Positions 11,856-25,360 of a stretch of DNA of 64,000 nt are shown one piece after another. Each line of letters starts with the position of its first letter. Position 1 is the stretch's first letter. The notes beneath the pieces are model-generated. The model worked only from the letters and a program-made list of their open reading frames with translations, searched no databases and had not been told where the DNA came from. The DNA is from Sphingomonas sp. LY54 (GTDB lineage Bacteria; Pseudomonadota; Alphaproteobacteria; Sphingomonadales; Sphingomonadaceae), in the NCBI RefSeq assembly GCF_035594035.1, contig NZ_CP141588.1, forward strand, positions 2,005,501 through 2,069,500, in the 5' to 3' direction. The position numbers and the translations under genes were made by a program.

Positions 11856-13658
11856 TTAGTAAACCCGCGCCTTGGGCTTGATGTAGTCGATCTCGTCGGT
11901 GAGCGTATATTCGTGCACCGGACGGTAATCGATGGAGACGGTGCCGCGGTCGAACCAGGCGACCGTGTGCTTCATCCAGTTGGGGTCGTCACGCTGCGGG
12001 TAATCCTCGTGCATGTGCGCGCCGCGGCTTTCCTTGCGGTTGGCGGCGGAGTGCATGGTGACGACGGCCTGCGGCAGCATGTTGTCGAGCTCGAGCGTCT
12101 CGACCAGGTCAGTGTTCCAGATCAGCGAGCGGTCGGTGACGCTGACGTCGGCCAGGCGCTGGTAGATGGCGTCGATCTTGGCCTTGCCTTCCTCCAGCGT
12201 CGCTTCGGTGCGGAAGACGGCGCAGTCGGCCTGCATGGTCTTCTGCATCGCGGCGCGGATCTCGGCGGTCGTGCTGCCGCCCTTGGCGTGGCGGAAACGG
12301 TCGAGCCGGCCGATCGCGAGCTCTTCCGAGCCCTTGGGCAGCGGGCGCTGCGCGGCGCCCGGCTTGATGATGTCGCCGAGACGGTGACCGGCGGCGCGGC
12401 CGAACACGACCAGATCGATCAGGCTGTTGGAGCCGAGCCGGTTGGCGCCGTGGACCGAGACGCAGGCGGCCTCGCCGACCGCAAACAGGCCGGGAACGAC
12501 GCTGTCGGGGTTGCCGTCCTTCAGCGTCACGACCTCGCCGTGGAAGTTGGTCGGAATGCCGCCCATATTGTAATGGACGGTCGGCACCACCGGTAGCGGC
12601 TGGCGGGTCAGGTCGACGCCGGCGAAGACCTTGCCGGTCTCGGTAATGCCTGGCAGCCGCTCGGCCAGCACCTCGGGCGCGATATGGTCGAGGTGCAGGT
12701 AGATATGGTCCTTGTCCTTGCCGACGCCGCGGCCCTCGCGGATCTCCATCGCCATCGAACGCGAGACGACGTCGCGGCTGGCCAGGTCCTTCGCCGACGG
12801 GGCATAGCGCTCCATGAAGCGCTCGCCCTCGGAGTTGGTGAGGTAGCCGCCCTCGCCGCGCGCGCCCTCGGTGATGAGCACGCCGGCGCCGTAGATGCCG
12901 GTCGGATGGAACTGGACGAATTCCATGTCCTGGAGCGGCAGGCCCGCGCGCAGCACCATGGCGTTGCCGTCGCCGGTGCAGGTGTGCGCCGACGTCGCCG
13001 AGAAATAGGTGCGGCCATAGCCGCCGGTGGCGAGGACGACGGCCTGGCTGCGGAAGCGGTGGAGGGTGCCGTCTTCCATGCACAGCGCGATCACGCCGCG
13101 GCACTCGCCGCCTTCCATGATCAGGTCGAGCGCGAAATATTCGATGAAGAAGTCGGATTCGTACTTCAGGCTCTGCTGGTAGAGCGCGTGCAGCATGGCG
13201 TGGCCGGTGCGGTCGGCGGCGGCGCAGGTGCGCTGCGCCGGCGGGCCCTCGCCCATATTCTGCATCATTCCGCCGAACGGGCGCTGGTAGATCTTGCCCT
13301 CGGTGGTGCGGCTGAAGGGGACGCCGGCATGTTCGAGCTCGTAGACGGCGGCCGGAGCCTCGCGGCACAGATATTCGATCGCGTCCTGGTCGCCGAGCCA
13401 GTCGGAGCCCTTGACCGTGTCGTACATGTGCCAGGTCCAGTGATCCGGGCCCATGTTGCCGAGGCTGGCGGCGATGCCGCCCTGCGCCGCGACGGTGTGG
13501 CTGCGGGTCGGGAAAACCTTGGTGATGCAGGCCGTCTTCAGGCCCTTTTCGGCCGCGCCCATCGTGGCGCGCAGGCCGGCGCCGCCGGCGCCGACGACGA
13601 CGACGTCATAGACATGGTCGATGATCTTGTAGGCGGCGTTGGTCGAACTGCTTGGCAT
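11856..13658 (-). CDS. sdhA: succinate dehydrogenase flavoprotein subunit
   Basis: This catalytic subunit of complex II oxidises succinate to fumarate. It is 600 residues long. The FAD motif GAGGAGLRA lies at about 23-31, the covalent flavin attachment His54 in [11 protein letters not shown], the substrate-site [16 protein letters not shown] and the [13 protein letters not shown] arginine, and [11 protein letters not shown] near the C-terminal half. The frame is open upstream, but the ATG at 13658 overlaps the sdhD stop (TGATG) and gives the family N-terminus. The gene order is sdhC-sdhD-sdhA-sdhB. Confidence 0.97.
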   Translation of the reverse strand: MPSSSTNAAYKIIDHVYDVVVVGAGGAGLRATMGAAEKGLKTACITKVFPTRSHTVAAQGGIAASLGNMGPDHWTWHMYDTVKGSDWLGDQDAIEYLCREAPAAVYELEHAGVPFSRTTEGKIYQRPFGGMMQNMGEGPPAQRTCAAADRTGHAMLHALYQQSLKYESDFFIEYFALDLIMEGGECRGVIALCMEDGTLHRFRSQAVVLATGGYGRTYFSATSAHTCTGDGNAMVLRAGLPLQDMEFVQFHPTGIYGAGVLITEGARGEGGYLTNSEGERFMERYAPSAKDLASRDVVSRSMAMEIREGRGVGKDKDHIYLHLDHIAPEVLAERLPGITETGKVFAGVDLTRQPLPVVPTVHYNMGGIPTNFHGEVVTLKDGNPDSVVPGLFAVGEAACVSVHGANRLGSNSLIDLVVFGRAAGHRLGDIIKPGAAQRPLPKGSEELAIGRLDRFRHAKGGSTTAEIRAAMQKTMQADCAVFRTEATLEEGKAKIDAIYQRLADVSVTDRSLIWNTDLVETLELDNMLPQAVVTMHSAANRKESRGAHMHEDYPQRDDPNWMKHTVAWFDRGTVSIDYRPVHEYTLTDEIDYIKPKARVY

Positions 13659-14047
13659 CAGGCTGCCCCTCCGCCGAAGGCGATCTTGAGAACGGAATAA
13701 AAAGCGAGCGCGCCGAGCGCGATCACGAAGAAATTGAGCAGGGTGATCGTGAAGAGCTTGAGGCCGCCCTCGTGGACATAATCCTCGATGAACACCTGCA
13801 GGCCGAGCTTCAAATGCCAGAAGGTCGACACGATCAGCAGCAGCATCGGCACGGCGACGATCGGCGATTCCAGCCACTCGACGACGGCCTTATGGTCCAG
13901 CGTCGGCAGGCGGAAGATCGAGACGAGGAACCAGACGAACAGGACCAGGGTGGAAATCGAGGTCAGCCGCTCGAGCCACCAATGATGCGCGCCCGATTTC
14001 GCGGAGCCGAGCCCGCGGACGCGCCCGATCGGCGTTTCCATCCTCAT
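13658..14047 (-). CDS. sdhD: succinate dehydrogenase hydrophobic membrane anchor subunit
   Basis: A 129-residue membrane anchor of complex II. After a short charged N-terminus ([16 protein letters not shown]) there are three transmembrane helices: about 33-53, 62-84 (with the haem-side His in FWHLKLGLQ) and 98-122. SdhD and SdhC together hold haem b and the ubiquinone site. I start it at the ATG at 14047, which overlaps the sdhC stop as TGATG. The second ATG, six bases on, is also possible. It overlaps sdhA by one base. Confidence 0.92.
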   Translation of the reverse strand: MRMETPIGRVRGLGSAKSGAHHWWLERLTSISTLVLFVWFLVSIFRLPTLDHKAVVEWLESPIVAVPMLLLIVSTFWHLKLGLQVFIEDYVHEGGLKLFTITLLNFFVIALGALAFYSVLKIAFGGGAA

Positions 14048-14439
14048 CACTTCACTCCCAGAATGGCGAACCAGGTGAGCGCCGTCAGCAGCACGGAGGC
14101 GACGAGCGTCATGTTGGCCCAGAATTTGTTGGTCGAAAGCTCGTAGCCGGCGCCAAGGTCGAGCACGAAATGGCGCAGGCCCGAGGCGGTATGCTGCCAG
14201 AAGGCCCAGGTGAGGCCGATGCCGACGATCACGCCGTACCAATTGTCGGCATGGTCGACGAAGGTCGCATAGGCTTCCGGTCCGCTCGCCGCGGCCGCAA
14301 GCCACCAGACGAAGGCGATCGCGCCGACGGTGGCGAGGCCGGTGCCGGTGACGCGGTGCAGGATCGACACGAGCATGTGAGGGCCCCAGCGCCAGATCGT
14401 GAGATGCGGCGAGAGCGGGCGCGAGGCGTTACGGTGCAT
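14047..14439 (-). CDS. sdhC: succinate dehydrogenase cytochrome b556 subunit
   Basis: A 130-residue membrane subunit of complex II. The N-terminal RPLSPHLTIWRWGPHMLVSI and ILHRVTG are the family signature and contain the quinone-site Ser/Arg. Three membrane helices follow. ASGLRHFVLDLG in the second carries the haem-ligand-type histidine. It is the first gene of sdhCDAB. The 187-base gap to the divergent chemoreceptor at 14627 must hold its promoter, but I see no clear consensus boxes there. Confidence 0.95.
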   Translation of the reverse strand: MHRNASRPLSPHLTIWRWGPHMLVSILHRVTGTGLATVGAIAFVWWLAAAASGPEAYATFVDHADNWYGVIVGIGLTWAFWQHTASGLRHFVLDLGAGYELSTNKFWANMTLVASVLLTALTWFAILGVK

Positions 14440-14626
14440 GGAGCGACTTTCTCTGTCTTTTCGGGCCCTGTGGATGCGCAGCCGCTTTTAGAACGCGCGC
14501 CGGACTTTGCAACGCCAAGCGACGCTGCGGGAATCCGCAATGGCTGCAGCGATAACTAACGCGATTTTAACGCGCGCTGCCTAGCAACCGACAGGAAGAG
14601 CACGATTCCGATGGAAGGTATATTGC

Positions 14627-15961
14627 GTGACGACGGACAAGAGCGAACGGGTGGCGATCGAAGACCGTATCGGGCTGTTCGATCCGGATGGTGTCCTCGC
14701 GGACTGCGGGCGCGAGATCTGGACCGTGATCGAGGCGGAATGCGAGGGGATCGCCCGCGCCTTCGCCCGCCAGTATGTCCAGTCGGCCAGCCCCGGCCAG
14801 GCGATTGATCCGGCGCGCGAGCGGGAATTGGTGGCGACGGCCGTGCCTTATATGGCGCTGAAATTCCCCGATCTGCACAGCCAGAAGTGGGTCGATTATG
14901 CCGGCAACCTCGCCACGGCCGCGTCCGCCTTCGGTCCGCTCACCGCGGTCATCGCCGGCATTTCGGCGGCGGCGACCTCGATCCAGGACGCGCTGACCCG
15001 GCATTTTGCGGACGACCATGAGAATCTGGCGCGCCTCAGTCGCGCGCTGACCCAGGCGACCCTGCTCGAGGCCGATATCTTCTCGGCCCATTATGACCGT
15101 ATCCGCGCCAAGGCAGAGCGCGAGCGTCGCAGCGCACGCGGCGCCGAGTTCAACGACGAGATGCTCGGCGTGGTCGAGCGCACCGCCAGCGACAGCCGCA
15201 AGCTCCGCTCCCAGGCGTCCGACGCGTCGAGCGCCGCTCGCGGCATGCTCGGCAAGACTTCGGAAGTGGCCGCCGCCGCCGAACAGTCCGCCATCGCGAT
15301 GCGCGAGGCCGCGCAGACCGCCGCCGGCCTGATTCGCGCGATCGAAGACGCCCGCACCGAAGTCGAGGTCGCCGCCGGGGTGGCGACTCGTGCCGGCAGC
15401 CAGGCCTCCGATGCGGTCCATGTCAGCCAGGCTTTGTCGGGCCATGTCGAGGCGATCGAATCGATCCTCGGCCTCATTCGCGACATTGCCGGCCAGACCA
15501 ACCTGCTCGCATTGAACGCCACGATCGAGGCGGCTCGTGCGGGCGATGCCGGCCGCGGTTTCGCGGTCGTCGCCCAGGAAGTGAAATCGCTCGCCTCGCA
15601 GACCGCGCGCGCGACCGACGACATCACCGCCAAGATCACCGCCATCCAGCAGGCGACCCGCCAGACCGTCGAGGCCAACGGCTCGATCCGCGAGACGGTC
15701 GAGGAGGTCCAGACCTCCGCCGACCGCATCCGCCGCGCGATGGAGACCCAGGCGCAGACGGTGACGATGATCACCGCCGCAGTCGACGAGACCGCGCTGG
15801 CCGCCGATTCCATGTCCTCCACGATCGCCGCGATCCGCGCCGATACCGAGACCGTGGTGAGCGAGATCGACGCGGTCGAGCGCAATTTCGGCCAGGTCGA
15901 CGAGCAGATGGCGCAGTTCAAGTCGACCACCGACCGCTTCGTGAAGAGCTACGCGGCCTAA
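14627..15961 (+). CDS. soluble methyl-accepting chemotaxis protein (first of a tandem pair)
   Basis: A 444-residue cytoplasmic chemoreceptor with no transmembrane segment. Residues 1-170 form an all-helical sensor region that faintly resembles protoglobin-type sensor domains, but I see no convincing haem-ligand histidine, so ligand and cofactor are unknown. Residues about 190-440 are the MCP coiled coil with the signalling hairpin tip ([20 protein letters not shown]). The start is a GTG with GGAAGG eight bases upstream. Its signalling half is nearly identical to that of the next gene, also at DNA level, which shows a tandem duplication or later gene conversion. No che genes lie nearby, so its kinase partner is encoded elsewhere. 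Confidence 0.88.
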   Translation: MTTDKSERVAIEDRIGLFDPDGVLADCGREIWTVIEAECEGIARAFARQYVQSASPGQAIDPARERELVATAVPYMALKFPDLHSQKWVDYAGNLATAASAFGPLTAVIAGISAAATSIQDALTRHFADDHENLARLSRALTQATLLEADIFSAHYDRIRAKAERERRSARGAEFNDEMLGVVERTASDSRKLRSQASDASSAARGMLGKTSEVAAAAEQSAIAMREAAQTAAGLIRAIEDARTEVEVAAGVATRAGSQASDAVHVSQALSGHVEAIESILGLIRDIAGQTNLLALNATIEAARAGDAGRGFAVVAQEVKSLASQTARATDDITAKITAIQQATRQTVEANGSIRETVEEVQTSADRIRRAMETQAQTVTMITAAVDETALAADSMSSTIAAIRADTETVVSEIDAVERNFGQVDEQMAQFKSTTDRFVKSYAA

Positions 15962-16021
15962 TCATTCGTTTACGCGCCCATGCTAGCGCCATTCCGAGTC
16001 GTTGAACTTGGGGTGGCGCGC

Positions 16022-17326
16022 ATGGCCGACTTCCACGTGCATGAGGACGGGTCCCGGTTGCAGAAACTGACCGAACAGCAGGTCGCGAACCGGCTTGCCA
16101 TCTACAATGCCGACGGCGCCTTCGAGCGCGATCTGCGCGCGTTGTGGGAGGAAGCGGGGGACATTCTCGACGCCGCGATCCGCGCCGTGCAGGACGAGGC
16201 CGCTGCCGACCATTTCCGCGAGCGCTGCACGAGCCCGGTCGATGCTGAGTGGATCCACGCGGTCGCAGCTTATGGGCTCGAGCTCTACATCCGCAATTTC
16301 TCCGTCCCGCTCGCGATCGCGAAGCGCGCGGAGCTGACCACCGCCATGGCCGAGGCGCTCGATGCCCATTACGCGGAGGACCGCGCCCGGCTCTGGAAGC
16401 ATGTCGGTACGCTCGAGCGCCTGGTCTCTTTCGGCAACGACATCATCCTCGCCCAGGTCGGGCTGCTCGAGGCCAACGAAGCCGCCGAAGCGCGCGGCCG
16501 GCAGAGCGAGCATTTCCAACAGACCGTATCCGACCTCGTCTCCGCGACCGCGCGCGAATCCGATGCGCTGCGCGACCGCACCGTCTCCACCTCGACCGCC
16601 GCCCGCGGCATGCTCGGCAAGACCTCCGAAGTGGCCTCCTCGGCGGAGCAGTCTGCCGTCGCGATGCGCGAGGCGGCCCACACCGCCGCCGGCCTGATCC
16701 GCGCGATCGAGGACGCCCGCACCGAGGTCGAGGCCGCCGCCGCCGTCGCCACCCGCGCCGGCAGCCAAGCATCCGAGGCTGTCCATGTCAGCCAGGCCTT
16801 GTCGACCCATGTCGAGGCGATCGAATCGATCCTCGGCCTCATTCGCGACATTGCCGGCCAGACGAACCTGCTCGCATTGAACGCGACGATCGAGGCGGCC
16901 CGCGCCGGCGATGCCGGCCGCGGCTTCGCGGTCGTCGCGCAGGAAGTGAAATCGCTCGCATCGCAGACATCGCGCGCCACCGACGACATCACCGCCAAGA
17001 TCATGGCGATCCAACAGGCCACTCGGCAGACGGTCGACGCCAACGGCTCGATCCGCGAGACGGTCGAGGAGGTGCAGGCCTCCGCCGACCGCATCAGCAA
17101 GGCGATGGAAACGCAAGCGCAGACGGTGACGATGATCACGGCCGCGGTCGACGAGACCGCGCTTGCCGCCGACTCGATGTCCTCGGTGATTGCGGCGATC
17201 CGCGCCGACACCGATCAAGTGGTGAGCGAGATCGGCGAAGTCGAAAATGGCTTCGTCCGGGTCAGCGAGCATCTCACCCGCTTCCGCACCACCACCGCCG
17301 AGTTCGTCACCACCATCGCCGTCTGA
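16022..17326 (+). CDS. soluble methyl-accepting chemotaxis protein (second of a tandem pair)
   Basis: A 434-residue cytoplasmic chemoreceptor and paralogue of the preceding gene. The N-terminal 170 residues are helical and clearly diverged from the first copy, while the MCP signalling region (about 185-430, with [20 protein letters not shown]) is nearly the same. I chose the ATG at 16022 because GGGGTGG lies five bases upstream. An in-frame ATG at 15980 has no such site. No membrane segments are seen. The layout suggests two different inputs feeding the same output. The ligands are unknown. Confidence 0.87.
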   Translation: MADFHVHEDGSRLQKLTEQQVANRLAIYNADGAFERDLRALWEEAGDILDAAIRAVQDEAAADHFRERCTSPVDAEWIHAVAAYGLELYIRNFSVPLAIAKRAELTTAMAEALDAHYAEDRARLWKHVGTLERLVSFGNDIILAQVGLLEANEAAEARGRQSEHFQQTVSDLVSATARESDALRDRTVSTSTAARGMLGKTSEVASSAEQSAVAMREAAHTAAGLIRAIEDARTEVEAAAAVATRAGSQASEAVHVSQALSTHVEAIESILGLIRDIAGQTNLLALNATIEAARAGDAGRGFAVVAQEVKSLASQTSRATDDITAKIMAIQQATRQTVDANGSIRETVEEVQASADRISKAMETQAQTVTMITAAVDETALAADSMSSVIAAIRADTDQVVSEIGEVENGFVRVSEHLTRFRTTTAEFVTTIAV

Positions 17327-17366
17327 GGCCTTCCCACGCGGGCCGCGCTTCCCTAATCGGGCGGCC

Positions 17367-18074
17367 ATGGCACTCAACATTCTCGTCACCGGCTCGAGCC
17401 GGGGCATCGGCAAGGCGATCGTCGACGCGCTGGGCGCGCACCGGGTGATCGGCCATTCCAGCAGCAATGGCGACGCCGCGCGCATCGCCTCCGACCTGTC
17501 GCAGCCCGGCGCCGCGGCGGCCCTGTGGACGGAGGCCCTCGATCGCTTCGGCGGGCGGATCGACGTGCTCGTCAACAATGCCGGCGTCTTCGAAGCGTCG
17601 CCGATCGATCAGGCGCACGACGACTGGCTCGGCGGCTGGGAGCGGACGATGCGGATCAACCTCACCGCCTCGGCCGAGCTCTGCCGCCTCGCCGTGCTCC
17701 ATTTCCGCGAGCGCGGCGAGGGCGGCCGCATCGTCAACGTCGCCAGCCGCGCCGCTTACCGCGGCGATAGCCCGAACCACTGGCATTATGCCGCGTCCAA
17801 AGCGGGCATGATCGGCATGACCAAGACGATCGCCCGCGGCTATGCCGGCGAAGGGATCCTCGCTTTCGCCGTCTGCCCCGGCTTCACCATGACCGGCATG
17901 GCCGACGATTATCTCGCCAGCCGCGGTGGCGACAAATTGCTCGCCGATATCCCGCTCGGCCGCGTCGCCGCGCCGGAAGAAGTGGCCGAGACGGTGCGCT
18001 GGCTGGCGGCCGACGCCCCGCCGTCGGCGACCGGGGCGGTGATCGACGTCAACGGCGCCTCCTATGTCCGATAG
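17367..18074 (+). CDS. SDR family oxidoreductase
   Basis: A 235-residue short-chain dehydrogenase/reductase. It shows the NAD(P) motif TGSSRGIGKA (residues 8-17), the NNAG motif (near 70), the catalytic Ser in NVASRAAY, and YAASK (Tyr/Lys). A C-terminal VIDVNGASYV is typical of FabG-like members. The substrate is unknown. The start at the ATG at 17367 puts the glycine motif at its usual place, although the frame is open upstream. The last 11 bases overlap prmA, so the two are probably co-translated. Confidence 0.88.
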   Translation: MALNILVTGSSRGIGKAIVDALGAHRVIGHSSSNGDAARIASDLSQPGAAAALWTEALDRFGGRIDVLVNNAGVFEASPIDQAHDDWLGGWERTMRINLTASAELCRLAVLHFRERGEGGRIVNVASRAAYRGDSPNHWHYAASKAGMIGMTKTIARGYAGEGILAFAVCPGFTMTGMADDYLASRGGDKLLADIPLGRVAAPEEVAETVRWLAADAPPSATGAVIDVNGASYVR

Positions 18075-18987
18075 CTGGAAGGTCACTCTGCCCTGCACCA
18101 AGGCGGAGGCCGAGGCGGTCGCGGAGGACGTCCCGCAGCTCGCTTTGCTGGACGAGCCGCCGGTGCTGATGACCAGCGAGCCCGATCCGGCGCGCCCGGA
18201 GCAATGGCGGCTCGACGCCTATTTCGAGCACGAGCCCGACGCCGCGATGCTGGCCATGCTGCGCGAGTTCGCGCCGAGCGCCGCCGGGGTCGAGCCGATG
18301 GTGACGAGGGTCGCCGAGGAGGATTGGGTCACGCTCAGCCAGCAGGGGCTGGAGCCGATCCGCGCCGGCCGCTTCTACGTTCACACCCCGGCCTATCGCG
18401 ACAGCGTGCCGGCGGGGGCGGTGGCGCTGGAGATCGACGCCGGCCGCGCCTTCGGCACCGGCCAGCACGAGACCACCACCGGCTGCCTGATGGCGCTAGA
18501 CCGGCTGAAGGAGACCGGCGCTTCCTTCTCCAACCTGCTCGATCTTGGTACCGGCACCGGCCTGCTCGCCTTCGCGGCGATGCGGCTCTGGCCGTTGGCC
18601 AAGGCGGCGGCGTCGGACATCGATCCGATCTCGATCGAGGTCACCGAGGAGAATGCGGTGATCAACGCGATGAAGCTCGGCCGCGCCCGCGGCCAGCTCG
18701 AACTGATGGTGGCGACGGGCATGGAGCATCCCCGGCTGCAGGCGCGCGCGCCCTACGACCTGATCATCGCCAACATTCTCGCCGGCCCGCTAATCGATCT
18801 CGCGCCGTCGGTATCCAAGGCGCTCGCGCCGGGCGGGCGGCTGATCCTCGCCGGCCTACTCGACCACCAGGCCGACAAGGTCGCCGCTGCCTACCGCCGC
18901 CAGGGCCTGATGCTCGGCTCGCGCATCGTCCGCGGCGACTGGCCCACCCTGGTGATGCGCAAGCGCCGGGCCTTAGGCTGGCAGTAG
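18064..18987 (+). CDS. prmA: ribosomal protein L11 methyltransferase
   Basis: This SAM-dependent enzyme methylates ribosomal protein L11. The 307-residue protein has an N-terminal substrate-recognition half and a C-terminal Rossmann methyltransferase domain: FGTGQHETTTGCL, then motif I LDLGTGTGLLAF, the acidic DIDPISIEV, and DLIIANILAGPL with the PrmA-type NxxxxP segment. It overlaps the SDR gene by 11 bases. It converges with ligA across a REP-like repeat region. Confidence 0.93.
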   Translation: MSDSWKVTLPCTKAEAEAVAEDVPQLALLDEPPVLMTSEPDPARPEQWRLDAYFEHEPDAAMLAMLREFAPSAAGVEPMVTRVAEEDWVTLSQQGLEPIRAGRFYVHTPAYRDSVPAGAVALEIDAGRAFGTGQHETTTGCLMALDRLKETGASFSNLLDLGTGTGLLAFAAMRLWPLAKAAASDIDPISIEVTEENAVINAMKLGRARGQLELMVATGMEHPRLQARAPYDLIIANILAGPLIDLAPSVSKALAPGGRLILAGLLDHQADKVAAAYRRQGLMLGSRIVRGDWPTLVMRKRRALGWQ

Positions 18988-18989
18988 AA

Positions 18990-19068
18990 CCGTCATCCCG
19001 GCGCAGGCCGGGATCTCAGGAAGAAAAGGTGCGAACCGACCCGGAGGCCCCGGCCTCCGCCGGGGCGA
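18990..19068. repeat. REP-like palindromic elements between convergent prmA and ligA
   Basis: GTCATCCCGGCGCAGGCCGG at 18993-19012 is followed about 30 bases later by an inverted unit, CCCCGGCCTCCGCCGGGGCGAC. Both are palindromic and of the same family as the element at 3244. In this convergent gap the hairpins may also stop transcription from either side, although no T-run is present. Confidence 0.65.
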
Positions 19069-19071
19069 CGA

Positions 19072-22885
<3,814 letters not shown>

Positions 22886-22900
22886 GACGGCCCCGCCACG

Positions 22901-23689
22901 TCAGGCGGCAGGGGCGTGCTTCTGGACCAGCTCGTAGGCGCGCTCATACCATTTGGTGCCCGGATAATTGGCTCCGAGCACGGCGGCGGCCTTCTTCGCT
23001 TCCGCCGGAATGCCGAGCGCCAGATAGGATTCGGTGAGGCGCATCAGCGCCTCGGGCGTGTGCGTCGTCGTCTGATATTCGTCGATGACGGTGCGGAAGC
23101 GGACCACCGAGGCGAGCCATTGCTGGCGGCGCTGGTAGAAGCGGCCGATCTCCATCTCCTTGCCGGCGAGATGGTCGCGGACAAGGTCGATCTTCAGGCG
23201 TGCGTCGGCGGCGAAGCGAGTCTCGGGATAACGGCGGACGAGTTCGCCGAGCGCGTCGAGCGCCTGCTTGGAGATGCTCTGGTCGCGGTTCACGTCCTCG
23301 ATCTGCTCGTAATGATTGAGCGCGATCAGATAGAGGGCGTAGGGCGCGTCCTTGTTGCCGGGATGGATCGCCAGGAAGCGGCGGGCCGATTCGATCGACT
23401 TGGTGTGGTCCTTGGCGAGATAATAGCTGAACGCGCTCATCAGCTGCGCGCGGCGTGCCCAGATCGAATAGGGATGTTGGCGCTCGACCTCGTCGAACAG
23501 TGCCGCCGCGATGACGTACTGGCCGCGGTCGAGCCGGTATTTGGCCGCATTGTAGAGCGTGTTGACGTCGCGCGCGACGTAGGAAGTGTCGGCGCGCGTG
23601 CGCTTGTTGCCGCTGGCGCATCCCGCCAAAGGAGTGATCGCGGCAAGAATGGCGAGACCGATAAGCGGACGGGGGATGTTGCGCAGCAT
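22901..23689 (-). CDS. bamD: outer membrane protein assembly factor BamD
   Basis: This lipoprotein of the BAM complex helps insert beta-barrels into the outer membrane. I start it at the ATG at 23689 (262 aa), which gives a compact lipoprotein signal ending in LAGC at about residue 24. An in-frame ATG at 23725 would add an unusually long n-region. The mature part is made of TPR-like helices (DRGQYVIAAALFDEVERQHP, YALYLIALNHYEQI). It is the first gene of bamD-recN-ligA and diverges from the glycosyltransferase at 23808. The short gap between must hold both promoters. Confidence 0.94.
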   Translation of the reverse strand: MLRNIPRPLIGLAILAAITPLAGCASGNKRTRADTSYVARDVNTLYNAAKYRLDRGQYVIAAALFDEVERQHPYSIWARRAQLMSAFSYYLAKDHTKSIESARRFLAIHPGNKDAPYALYLIALNHYEQIEDVNRDQSISKQALDALGELVRRYPETRFAADARLKIDLVRDHLAGKEMEIGRFYQRRQQWLASVVRFRTVIDEYQTTTHTPEALMRLTESYLALGIPAEAKKAAAVLGANYPGTKWYERAYELVQKHAPAA

Positions 23690-23807
23690 GTTCGGCTTCT
23701 TAGCGAAGGCTTGGGCGGAGGCCAAGCAGGATAGGAGGCAAAGAGCCCAGCGGCGATGAATGACGGTTTAATGCCCTGAAAAGGGCCGCGCTGCTAAGGA
23801 TAAGACG

Positions 23808-24995
23808 ATGCTGCGCGTGCTAACCCTTGCTACTCTGTTCCCGAACGCGGCCCAGCCGACGCTCGGCGTGTTCGTCGAGCGCCAGACGCTGGGCCTCGCC
23901 GCTTTGCCCGATGTCGAGGTGCGGGTGGTCTCGCCGGTCGGGCTGCCCCCCTGGCCGCTGTCGCGTCACCCGCATTACGCTCCGCGCTCCACGCTTGCGG
24001 GGCGCGAGGATTGGAAAGGTCTGCCGGTCTGGCGTCCCGCCTATCGCGTCTGGGGCCCGCTCGGCCAGGCGGGCAATGCACGGCGCATGGCGGCGGCTTT
24101 GCTTCCAAGCCTGCGGCGGATGCGCGTGGAATTTCCGTTCGACATCATCGACGCCGAATTCTTCTGGCCCGACGGCCCTGCGGCCATGCATCTGGCGCGC
24201 GCGCTTGGGCTCCCCTTCTCGATCAAGGCGCGCGGGGCCGATATTCACCATTGGGGCCGCCGTCCCCGCATAAGCGGCCAGATCGTGGAGGCCGCAGCCG
24301 CCGCCAGCGGCCTGCTGGCAGTGAGCGACGCGCTGGCCAACGACATGGCCGCGTTGGGCATGCGGCGCGACAGGATCCGGACCCACCGCACCGGCGTCGA
24401 TCTCGATCGCTTCGTGCCGGTCGACCGGCAGGCGGCAAAGGCGAAGCTCGGCGTGAGCGGTCCCCTGTTGGCGACGGCCGGGGCTTTGATCCCGCGCAAG
24501 GGCCAGGCGATGGTGCTGGAGGCGCTGAGCGCCATCCCCGGTGCCACCCTGTTCCTGATCGGGGACGGGCCCGACCGTCGTGCGCTCGAGCGCCAGGTCC
24601 GCGCCGCCGGGATCGGCGCCCGGGCGCGGTTCCTCGGCAATCGGCCGCATGCCGACCTGCCGGGTCTGCTCGCGGCCGCCGATGCGCTCGTGCTGCCCTC
24701 GTCGTCGGAGGGTCTGGCCAATGTGTGGGTGGAGGCGCTTGCCTGCGGCACGCCGATCGTGATCAGCGATGTCGGCGGCGCCCGCGAGGTGGTGGATCGG
24801 CCCGAAGCCGGGCGGCTCGTCCCGCGCGATCCGGCCGCGATCGCCGCCGCCGTCCGTGCCCTGATCGCCGCGCCGCCGTCGCAATCGGCCGCGCGTGCGG
24901 CGGCCGAACGCTTCAGCTGGGACAGGAATGCGCGCGAACTGCGCGATCACCTGGCGGATATGGTCGAAAGGAACGGCGCCGTCAGAGCGGCATGA
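23808..24995 (+). CDS. GT4-like glycosyltransferase
   Basis: A 395-residue GT-B fold glycosyltransferase. The N-terminal acceptor domain begins LTLATLFPNAAQPTLGVFVE. The C-terminal donor domain has PRKGQAMVLEAL, FLIGDGPDRRAL and the E-x7-E motif in SSSEGLANVWVEALACGTP. It is a retaining transferase acting in the cytoplasm or at the inner face of the membrane, probably in a polysaccharide or glycolipid pathway. No other glycan genes lie next to it, so the product is unknown. The C-terminus runs 14 bases into the end of the convergent Mth938 gene. Confidence 0.88.
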   Translation: MLRVLTLATLFPNAAQPTLGVFVERQTLGLAALPDVEVRVVSPVGLPPWPLSRHPHYAPRSTLAGREDWKGLPVWRPAYRVWGPLGQAGNARRMAAALLPSLRRMRVEFPFDIIDAEFFWPDGPAAMHLARALGLPFSIKARGADIHHWGRRPRISGQIVEAAAAASGLLAVSDALANDMAALGMRRDRIRTHRTGVDLDRFVPVDRQAAKAKLGVSGPLLATAGALIPRKGQAMVLEALSAIPGATLFLIGDGPDRRALERQVRAAGIGARARFLGNRPHADLPGLLAAADALVLPSSSEGLANVWVEALACGTPIVISDVGGAREVVDRPEAGRLVPRDPAAIAAAVRALIAAPPSQSAARAAAERFSWDRNARELRDHLADMVERNGAVRAA

Positions 24996-25359
24996 GCGCG
25001 GCGGCGATCCAGCGTTCCTCGCTGCGCAGCATGCCCCAGGCGCGGGCGGCGGCGCGGCTGTCCATCGCCTCGACGCCGATGTCGCGTTCCTCGAGCGCCC
25101 GGATCAGCGCGCGCGGCGGGAAGGCCATTTTCGGGCCGGTGCCGATGATCACGAATTCCGGCTGAGGATCGAGGCCCAGCAGAGGCGCGAGATGGTCGAG
25201 GCTGAGCTCGGCCAGCGGCGGTGCGTCCCAACCATCGGCGCGCAGCGGGGTGAGCAGCAGCGCCATGTAGATGCCGCCGTCGACTTTGAAGCCGCCGCCG
25301 CTGAAGCCCTGGACAACCGGGCCGTTCGCCGATGCGTCCCGGTCCCAGCGCGACGCCAT
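24982..25359 (-). CDS. Mth938-like domain protein (DUF498 family)
   Basis: A 125-residue protein with the Mth938/NDUFAF3-like fold. The segments GGFKVDGGIYMALLL, FVIIGTGPKMAFPP and the MDSRAAARAW(N/G) end are diagnostic. The mitochondrial relative helps assemble complex I. The bacterial role is not settled. It follows secF by one base and is part of the conserved yajC-secD-secF-Mth938 run. Confidence 0.9.
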   Translation of the reverse strand: MASRWDRDASANGPVVQGFSGGGFKVDGGIYMALLLTPLRADGWDAPPLAELSLDHLAPLLGLDPQPEFVIIGTGPKMAFPPRALIRALEERDIGVEAMDSRAAARAWGMLRSEERWIAAALMPL

Positions 25360-25360
25360 G

